Positions 58,090 to 64,000 of a stretch of 64,000 bases of DNA are shown piece after piece. The DNA lies in NCBI RefSeq assembly GCF_014770435.1, contig NZ_CP061739.1:2914001-2978000 (forward strand). Direction: 5' to 3'. The DNA is from Psychrobacter sp. 28M-43. GTDB taxonomy: Bacteria; Pseudomonadota; Gammaproteobacteria; Pseudomonadales; Moraxellaceae. Under the pieces are notes generated by a model that did no database searches, was not told the origin of the DNA, and saw only the letters and a list, made by a program, of their open reading frames with translations. Every line of letters begins with the position of its first letter. The stretch's first letter is position 1. The position numbers were made by a program, and so were the translations under genes.

Positions 58090-59208
58090 CTAACGCAGTT
58101 TTAGCGTCATTAGCCCAAGGATGACAAGAATAATTGCAATAATCCAAAATCTTGCCACCACTTGCGTTTCTTTCCAGCCAATTTCCTCAAAATGATGATG
58201 CAGCGGTGCCATACGGAAGACGCGTTTTTTGCGCAGTTTGTACGAGCCAACTTGCAACATCACTGATAGCGCTTCTGCGACAAACAAACCACCCATAATC
58301 GCAAAGGCAATCTCTTGACGGGTCATCACGGCAATAGTACCTAGCATCGCGCCCAGTGCTAGCGCGCCAACATCACCCATAAACACTTGTGCTGGATGCG
58401 CGTTGAACCATAAGAAACCAAGGCCTGCTCCGACCATTGAACCACAAACGATGATGACTTCGGAGTTATAAGGAATATAAGGCACATGTAAGTAATCAGC
58501 AAAGCGTACATCGCCTGATACGTAAGCCATCGCGCCCAAACCTGCAGCGACGAGAACGACTGGCAAAATCGCCAAACCATCCAAACCATCGGTTAGATTG
58601 ACTGCGTTAGAAGCACCATTAATCACAAAGTAGGTAAAGATGATAAAGCCAATACCAAATGGCACCGCTGAAAATGGAATCATCCAGTCTTTGAATACTG
58701 GCAATAGCAAATCCTGCATCTCACGCGTGGTGTTGATATCGGGTTGTAATGTGGCGATATAGTACAAAGAAACACCGACAAATAGCGCGCCCATAGACAG
58801 CCAAAAATACTTTTTGCGAGCGATTAAGCCTTTTGGATCTTTGTACTTAATTTTTAGCCAATCATCAGCCCAACCTACGGCGCCGAAGATAACCATGACC
58901 ACGAGCAAAATCCAAACATAAGGATTGTTTAATCGTGCCCATAGTAGCGTCGATATGCCAATGGCGCTTAGGATCAATACCCCGCCCATGGTTGGTGTAC
59001 CCGTCTTGGCTAAATGCGATTGAGGCCCATCATTACGAATGGCCTGACCATATTTGAGCGAACGCAAGTGCCGAATGACACGGCCACCAAACATCATGCT
59101 AAACATAAGGGCGGTAACAACGGCAAGCAATGCTCGCAGCGTCAACGAAGAAACCGCAGAAAACGGCGTATAATACTGGCCAAGCCAGCCGAACAACCAA
59201 ACTAACAC
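58090..59208 (-). CDS. mraY: Phospho-N-acetylmuramoyl-pentapeptide-transferase MraY
   Basis: Makes lipid I from UDP-MurNAc-pentapeptide and undecaprenyl phosphate in the inner membrane. The 372-residue protein has about ten membrane spans and the catalytic motifs [16 protein letters not shown] (the Asp pair), [15 protein letters not shown] (catalytic Asp), [19 protein letters not shown] and [13 protein letters not shown] (the HHH cluster). The start is GTG 59208, preceded by GAGGAG at seven bases. It lies three bases after murF. Confidence 0.97.
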   Translation of the reverse strand: MLVWLFGWLGQYYTPFSAVSSLTLRALLAVVTALMFSMMFGGRVIRHLRSLKYGQAIRNDGPQSHLAKTGTPTMGGVLILSAIGISTLLWARLNNPYVWILLVVMVIFGAVGWADDWLKIKYKDPKGLIARKKYFWLSMGALFVGVSLYYIATLQPDINTTREMQDLLLPVFKDWMIPFSAVPFGIGFIIFTYFVINGASNAVNLTDGLDGLAILPVVLVAAGLGAMAYVSGDVRFADYLHVPYIPYNSEVIIVCGSMVGAGLGFLWFNAHPAQVFMGDVGALALGAMLGTIAVMTRQEIAFAIMGGLFVAEALSVMLQVGSYKLRKKRVFRMAPLHHHFEEIGWKETQVVARFWIIAIILVILGLMTLKLR

Positions 59209-59211
59209 CGC

Positions 59212-60660
59212 CTACTCCTCTACTAGCGCATGAATAAGTGTTTCCATTCCCATGGAACGAGAGCCTTTGAACAACACAGTACAAGGCTTAGCTTGTTGCG
59301 CTTGCAAATACGGCTGTAAATACTGTAATAAATTGTCTTTGTCGGCAAAAGCATGAGCACTGATATCAGACACTTCTTGCGCACCCGCAACGGTATAAGG
59401 GGCATATTCGCCAACACAAAGCAGCACGTTGATACCTGTGGTCGCAATAGTACGGCCCAAGCTTTGATGCTCACTAATAGCTGCTTCACCGAGCTCACCG
59501 ATATCGCCCAGTACCATGACTTGCGTGCCCGTTTGCGCAGCCAATACTTTGGCGGCGGCACGTACCGAATGAGGGTTGGCATTATAAGTATCATCAATAA
59601 GACGATGCATCCCAAGTATTTGGCTATTTAAACGACCTTTAGCAGGACGCGCATTTTCTAGCCCAATCACAATGTCACTTACCTCAATATTTAGCGCATG
59701 CGCACAGGCAGCAGCAGCCAAGGCATTATTGACATTATGCTCACCTGCCAATGGCAAGTTGATATCATGGACTTGGTTACCGATATGTAGCTTAAATTCG
59801 CTACGTTCAGGCTCTACGTCTAGATGGCTTGCGCTTACATCCGTATTACCAAAGCCAATCACATGTGAGGTATGCTTTTCAGCGATACGGCGTAGCTGAT
59901 TGGTAAAGTCATCCTTATCAGGAACAATCGCAAACTGCACGTCCGTCAAAGTATGGTAAATCTCTGCTTTGGTCTGGCAGATGCCTTCACGGCTACCAAA
60001 CTCACCCAAATGCGCTGTACCGATGTTTAAGATACAGGCCACATCAGGCTGAACAATTTCAGTCGTATAAGCAATCTCGCCAATATGGTTTGCGCCCAAT
60101 TCTAAAATAGCATAACGATGATGATCTGATAGCTCAAGAAGCATCATTGGCACACCCAAATCGTTATTGAGGTTACCACGAGTGATCAAAGTCGGTGCCA
60201 ATCTACCAAAAATACTACCTAGCATTTCTTTGCAAGTGGTCTTGCCGCTAGAGCCCGTAATAGCAATCACGGTTAAATCTGTATGCTGCTGACGACGATA
60301 CGCTGCCAATTGACCTAGTGCCAAACGAGTATCGCTGACTACCAATTGCGGAATAACATTTGGGCCGGACAACAAGATAGGACGCGAGACAACAGCGGCA
60401 ACTGCACCTTTTGATATCGCTGTCTCGATATAATCGTGACCATCGAAATTGTCGCCGCTTAGCGCCAAAAATATATCGCCTGGCTTTATCGTACGAGTAT
60501 CAGTGGCTATCCGCTTACTGGCTAAAGCAGTCTGCTCTGCTGCATGGCCTTGTGGTAGTTGCCAATGCCCATCGAGCGACGTGGTCGCTGCGAGCAGATT
60601 GTCCATTTGCCAGACATAGAGCCCTTGCGACTGGGCAGTATTATCGGTGTCGGCTGTCAT
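59212..60660 (-). CDS. murF: UDP-N-acetylmuramoyl-tripeptide--D-alanyl-D-alanine ligase MurF
   Basis: Adds D-Ala-D-Ala to the UDP-MurNAc tripeptide, 482 residues. DTRTIKPGDIFLALSGDNFDGHDYIETAISKGAVAAV is the N-terminal UDP-binding domain, VIAITGSSGKTTCKEMLGSIF the ATP site, and LGANHIGEIAYTTEIVQPDVACILNIGTAHLGEFGS plus DDTYNANPHSVRAAAKVLA the catalytic core. It lies between murE (82 bp upstream) and mraY. Confidence 0.96.
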   Translation of the reverse strand: MTADTDNTAQSQGLYVWQMDNLLAATTSLDGHWQLPQGHAAEQTALASKRIATDTRTIKPGDIFLALSGDNFDGHDYIETAISKGAVAAVVSRPILLSGPNVIPQLVVSDTRLALGQLAAYRRQQHTDLTVIAITGSSGKTTCKEMLGSIFGRLAPTLITRGNLNNDLGVPMMLLELSDHHRYAILELGANHIGEIAYTTEIVQPDVACILNIGTAHLGEFGSREGICQTKAEIYHTLTDVQFAIVPDKDDFTNQLRRIAEKHTSHVIGFGNTDVSASHLDVEPERSEFKLHIGNQVHDINLPLAGEHNVNNALAAAACAHALNIEVSDIVIGLENARPAKGRLNSQILGMHRLIDDTYNANPHSVRAAAKVLAAQTGTQVMVLGDIGELGEAAISEHQSLGRTIATTGINVLLCVGEYAPYTVAGAQEVSDISAHAFADKDNLLQYLQPYLQAQQAKPCTVLFKGSRSMGMETLIHALVEE

Positions 60661-60742
60661 AATGATTACCTTATATGATGACTACTTAATTTTTATATTT
60701 AATGATCGATTTTTACTGATGCATGTATCGAAAGCCTATCAA

Positions 60743-62458
60743 TTACACACGTCCCGCTTGACTCAATGCCTGCTGCAAAACAACACTGTCATCGAAATCA
60801 TAGCGAACGTTATTAATCTCTTGATAGGTTTCGTGACCTTTGCCTGCGATGACCACGATATCATCCACACCCGAGTGACTAACTGCATATTCAATGGCCG
60901 TCTGACGGGCAGGCTCGATATGGGTTCGTTGATATTGCTCAGCTGTCATACCAGCCTGCATATCTTGCAAAATTACATTTGGGTCTTCGGTACGTGGATT
61001 ATCCGCGGTCAAAATAACTTGATCAGCACCTGCCAGACCTGCTTGCGCCATCAACGGTCGCTTGCCTGCATCACGATCTCCGCCGCAACCAAATACTGCC
61101 CAAAGCTGACCTTTACAGTGGGTTTTTAAACTTGCCAGCACTTGGCTTAGAGCATCTGGAGTATGTGCATAATCAACGATAAAGCAGCCGTCATTTGACG
61201 GTACACGCTGCATACGCCCAACCGCACCTTGCAACTGTGCAACAGCAGGCGCAATACGCTCGATATTCATAGCCAAGTCAGTATCAAGTGCTACGACGGC
61301 TGCTATCGCTGCGAGCAAATTGGCTACATTGAAGCGACCTAATAATGGACTGACAATCTCTATGTTGTCAGCTTTCTCATCACCAAAATCAGTACGCAGA
61401 TTTATTTTGACGCCTTGCAGACTCGGCGTAATATCAGCGGCAACAAAAGTAGCAGCTTTTAATGAATCCAAACTGTATGTCCATACCGTCAAACCGCTGA
61501 CGTTTGCCGTATCTAACATAACCTGAGCATGCTCATCATCGATGTTGATAATGGCATGGGTCAAATCTGGGAAATGCGCTTTATCAAATAGCTTGGCTTT
61601 GGCAGCGGCATATTCTGCCATATCAGCATGATAGTCTAAATGGTCACGGCTCAAATTGGTATAAAGCGCTACAGTGACTGGCATCCCTTGTAGACGTTGC
61701 TGATCCAACCCATGAGAGCTAGCCTCTAATGCCAATATTTCTGCCTGCTCTGTTCCCATCTGATGTAAGAACTGTTGGACAGCTAACGCATCGCCCGTGG
61801 TATGACTGGCTTGCACCAGAGCGCCAAGTCTACCATTACCTGCCGTACCCATCACCGCGCTACTCTGACCCATCATCTGAATAAGCTGTGCTACTAACTG
61901 GCTGATGGTTGTTTTACCATTCGTACCAGTCACCGCAACCACGGTCGGTAGGGTCACTGGCTGCTGATATTGCAGGCGCGCTTGAATTAAGCTACCCAAA
62001 AAGTCGCGAATATTAGGAACGTACAATACAGGGCATGGTAATGCTGCTAGTTGCTGAGGTGCATTAGCAATACTATCTGTCTGCGGTTCACTACTGGTAT
62101 TTGAGTGATTGTTTGCTTCGCTAAGCAAAACGCTAGGGTCAATCTCTGAGAGAATAAACGCGGCTTGTTCAGCGGCTTGCAATAAATAATCGCGACTTTT
62201 TTCAGAATTGGCTGTTTGACTTTTTAACAGGACAAATACGTCATTCGCTTCCAATTGGCGATTATCCAAGCGAAACTGTTGAAAAGGAATATGGGCAATA
62301 GATTGAGCTTGATCTAAACTCGCTTGATTGGATGCTTCCTGAATCGATGTTGCTATCATCGCTGTAAGCTGCTCAGCCAGTTTTTGCTGCTGGCTTTTAT
62401 TGGCATTTATAAGCTGTTGTAAAGTAACAGTAGCGCTATCTAGCGATGATATAGTCAT
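60743..62458 (-). CDS. murE: UDP-N-acetylmuramoyl-tripeptide synthetase MurE (meso-DAP type)
   Basis: Adds meso-diaminopimelate to UDP-MurNAc-L-Ala-D-Glu. VVAVTGTNGKTTISQLVAQLIQ is the ATP site, EASSHGLDQQRL and NLSRDHLDYHADMAEYAAAKAKLF the metal and carbamylated-Lys region, and ILTADNPRTEDPNVIL contains the DNPR motif that selects meso-DAP over lysine, as expected for a Gram-negative. At 571 residues it is about 75 longer than E. coli MurE, with the extra length in the N-terminal UDP-binding domain (Ser/Gln/Asn-rich between about 75 and 155). It lies between ftsI and murF. Confidence 0.95.
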   Translation of the reverse strand: MTISSLDSATVTLQQLINANKSQQQKLAEQLTAMIATSIQEASNQASLDQAQSIAHIPFQQFRLDNRQLEANDVFVLLKSQTANSEKSRDYLLQAAEQAAFILSEIDPSVLLSEANNHSNTSSEPQTDSIANAPQQLAALPCPVLYVPNIRDFLGSLIQARLQYQQPVTLPTVVAVTGTNGKTTISQLVAQLIQMMGQSSAVMGTAGNGRLGALVQASHTTGDALAVQQFLHQMGTEQAEILALEASSHGLDQQRLQGMPVTVALYTNLSRDHLDYHADMAEYAAAKAKLFDKAHFPDLTHAIINIDDEHAQVMLDTANVSGLTVWTYSLDSLKAATFVAADITPSLQGVKINLRTDFGDEKADNIEIVSPLLGRFNVANLLAAIAAVVALDTDLAMNIERIAPAVAQLQGAVGRMQRVPSNDGCFIVDYAHTPDALSQVLASLKTHCKGQLWAVFGCGGDRDAGKRPLMAQAGLAGADQVILTADNPRTEDPNVILQDMQAGMTAEQYQRTHIEPARQTAIEYAVSHSGVDDIVVIAGKGHETYQEINNVRYDFDDSVVLQQALSQAGRV

Positions 62459-62524
62459 AGATAAATCCTAAACAGTTAAAACGTGTCAGCTCAGTAGAAC
62501 TGAACATTTAAAATAATTGAACGC

Positions 62525-64000
62525 TTACTGCGCTTCCGTTTTTAGTGGCTTATCCAAAGGCACATTATACAATCGCAATGCTTCTTTCATCACATTATGG
62601 AAGACAGGTGCGACCGTTAGACCAGCATAAATCTGACCACGTGGGTCTTCGATAAGCATTACGCCTACCAGCTTTGGATTGGATGCAGGTGCCATGCCAG
62701 CAAAGACGTTACGATACTGATCAGTATAGTAACCACCATCTGGATTGATACGGCGTGACGTACCTGTCTTACCTGCCACCCGATACCCATCAATGGCAGC
62801 AGCTTTTGCCGTACCACCAGGCTCAGTCACGCTCTCAAGCATTTGTACGATAGACATTGCCTGCTCATGCGCCATAATGCGTTTGCTTGGCTGCGACTTG
62901 TCATCTTTAATTAAAGTTAATGGATGCATGACTCCCCCTGCTGCTAGGGCTGAATACGCCTGTGCAACCTGTGCCAATGTCACTTGTAGACCATAACCAT
63001 AACTAACCGTCGCACGACGCGAGGTTTCTTTTTCTTTTGGCGTGACGATCAGACCACTACCCTCACCTGGGAACTGCAAAGGTGTTTTTGAGCCAAAGCC
63101 AAACTGTCGTTGCATATTACTAATAGCATCGGCTGGCAGTGATAGCGCAATCTTGGTGGAGGCAACGTTACTAGATTTCTGTAATAGCGTGGCCATGTTA
63201 ATCATACCCAAATTATTATGATCTCGAATGGTATAGCCACGTACGCGAATCGAGCCGGGATTGGTATCAATCAAAGTCGTTGGCGTATATTTACCCGAGT
63301 CTAGTGCTGCTGCAACGGTAAACGGTTTCATCACTGAGCCTGGCTCAAACACATCTAACAGTGCGCGGTTACGCTGGTTTTCACCCGTCATCTCATTAAG
63401 GTTGTTTGAGTTAAATGACGGCCATGTTGATAATGCCAACACTTCACCAGTTTGTACGTCAACGATCATACCCGTGGACCAACGTGCTTTTTGTAAGCGT
63501 CCAGCTTTTTCTAGCTCTTTATATAGCAAATACTGTAAGCGCGAATCAATCGTCAATGCCACATCTTTGCCGGGTACTTCTGGCTCGATTTGTTTGATTT
63601 CTTTTAGGCTGTTTTGTTTGGCGTCTTTTAGAACCAAAACTTTTCCGTCATCACCTGCCAGATCTTTTTCGTACTGACGCTCAATACCAGCACGGCCTTC
63701 GTAGCCGCCTTCAGGATCTTTGGCGTTTTGACCCATAAATCCTAGCAGCTGCGCATTAGACTGTGGCTGCGGGTAATAACGCTGAAAGAAATTCTTTTCG
63801 TAGACGCCTGGGAAATCAAGTGAGCTGACGCTTTGGGCAATCTCAGGTGTGACTTTATTAAGCAGTGGCAAATAGTGTGAGCCTGCGCCAGATGGCAAAG
63901 CCGCTTTTACGGCTTTCTCATCGGTCACATCGATACTGTCATCAATAGCCGTGACTTTTTTCAACTCATCGACCGAGATATTGGCAGCAGCGGCTAGCTT
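62525..64000 (-). CDS. ftsI: Penicillin-binding protein 3 FtsI, C-terminal part (5' end outside window)
   Basis: Transpeptidase for septal peptidoglycan, partner of FtsW. The frame is open to base 64000, so the start lies beyond the window; the TTG at 63964 is internal. Visible parts are the end of the pedestal domain (FQRYYPQPQSNAQLLGFMG) and the transpeptidase domain with catalytic Ser in FEPGSVMKPFTV (S-x-x-K), LLQKSSNVASTKI (SxN) and VAGKTGTSRRI (KTG). Gene order ftsI-murE-murF-mraY is that of the dcw cluster. Confidence 0.96.
   Translation of the reverse strand, partial: KLAAAANISVDELKKVTAIDDSIDVTDEKAVKAALPSGAGSHYLPLLNKVTPEIAQSVSSLDFPGVYEKNFFQRYYPQPQSNAQLLGFMGQNAKDPEGGYEGRAGIERQYEKDLAGDDGKVLVLKDAKQNSLKEIKQIEPEVPGKDVALTIDSRLQYLLYKELEKAGRLQKARWSTGMIVDVQTGEVLALSTWPSFNSNNLNEMTGENQRNRALLDVFEPGSVMKPFTVAAALDSGKYTPTTLIDTNPGSIRVRGYTIRDHNNLGMINMATLLQKSSNVASTKIALSLPADAISNMQRQFGFGSKTPLQFPGEGSGLIVTPKEKETSRRATVSYGYGLQVTLAQVAQAYSALAAGGVMHPLTLIKDDKSQPSKRIMAHEQAMSIVQMLESVTEPGGTAKAAAIDGYRVAGKTGTSRRINPDGGYYTDQYRNVFAGMAPASNPKLVGVMLIEDPRGQIYAGLTVAPVFHNVMKEALRLYNVPLDKPLKTEAQ

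Overview
The window is an ordinary-density chromosomal segment of a gammaproteobacterium. Protein similarity judged by eye points to Moraxellaceae, most likely Psychrobacter: the BfmR/BfmS-like pair, the lgt-thyA-folA order, the GSNAKST form of the MurD P-loop and the moderately AT-rich, low-repeat spacers all fit. No rRNA, insertion sequence, phage, CRISPR array or integron was seen. One tRNA, tRNA-Ser(GGA), is present. Genes cut by the window edges are a UvrD-like helicase (left) and ftsI (right).

Layout. 1-6.6 kb: helicase fragment, dusC, an OsmC/MAPEG pair, rppH, an NRDE protein and a DUF4139 envelope protein. 7.0-13.1 kb: the complete urea ABC transporter urtABCDE behind a sigma-54-type promoter and an NtrC-like inverted repeat; no urease genes lie in the window. 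13.4-16 kb: lgt-thyA-folA. 16-20.7 kb: uvrC, a DUF3360-like permease and a DUF4442 hotdog protein. 20.9-23.4 kb: the rpsP-rimM-trmD-rplS operon on the minus strand. 23.8-28.4 kb: an EnvZ-like kinase, a small membrane protein, and BfmS/BfmR-like two-component genes. 29-37.2 kb: the full F1Fo ATP synthase cluster atpIBEFHAGDC on the minus strand, with a 0.6 kb spacer between atpI and atpB. 37.5-40.9 kb: zinc uptake, with znuA divergent from zur-znuC-znuB across a clear Zur-box palindrome. 41.2-44.3 kb: cpdA-like phosphodiesterase, dksA and gluQ.

44.4-64 kb: peptidoglycan and division genes on the minus strand (ftsI-murE-murF-mraY, then murD-ftsW). This dcw order is interrupted by about 11 kb of mixed-orientation cargo: sulP-usp, glnK-amtB, a DUF2147 protein, a secreted nuclease, tRNA-Ser, a lipoprotein, a His/Lys-rich secreted protein and rlmA.

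Functional themes. Nitrogen: urtABCDE and glnK-amtB carry the same sigma-54-like promoter form (GG-N10-GA instead of GG-N10-GC), suggesting joint NtrC control. Zinc: uptake genes share a Zur operator. Envelope: lgt, mur/fts genes, BfmRS and the EnvZ-like kinase.

I found no convincing wholly new multigene system. The best leads for a second look are the matched sigma-54 promoters with the widely spaced NtrC-like repeat, the His/Asp-rich segment at the start of mature UrtB, a possible 30-codon membrane protein gene before rppH, a 4 x 20 bp tandem repeat before sulP, tandem hairpins between atpI and atpB, and the insertion in the Zur DNA-binding domain.
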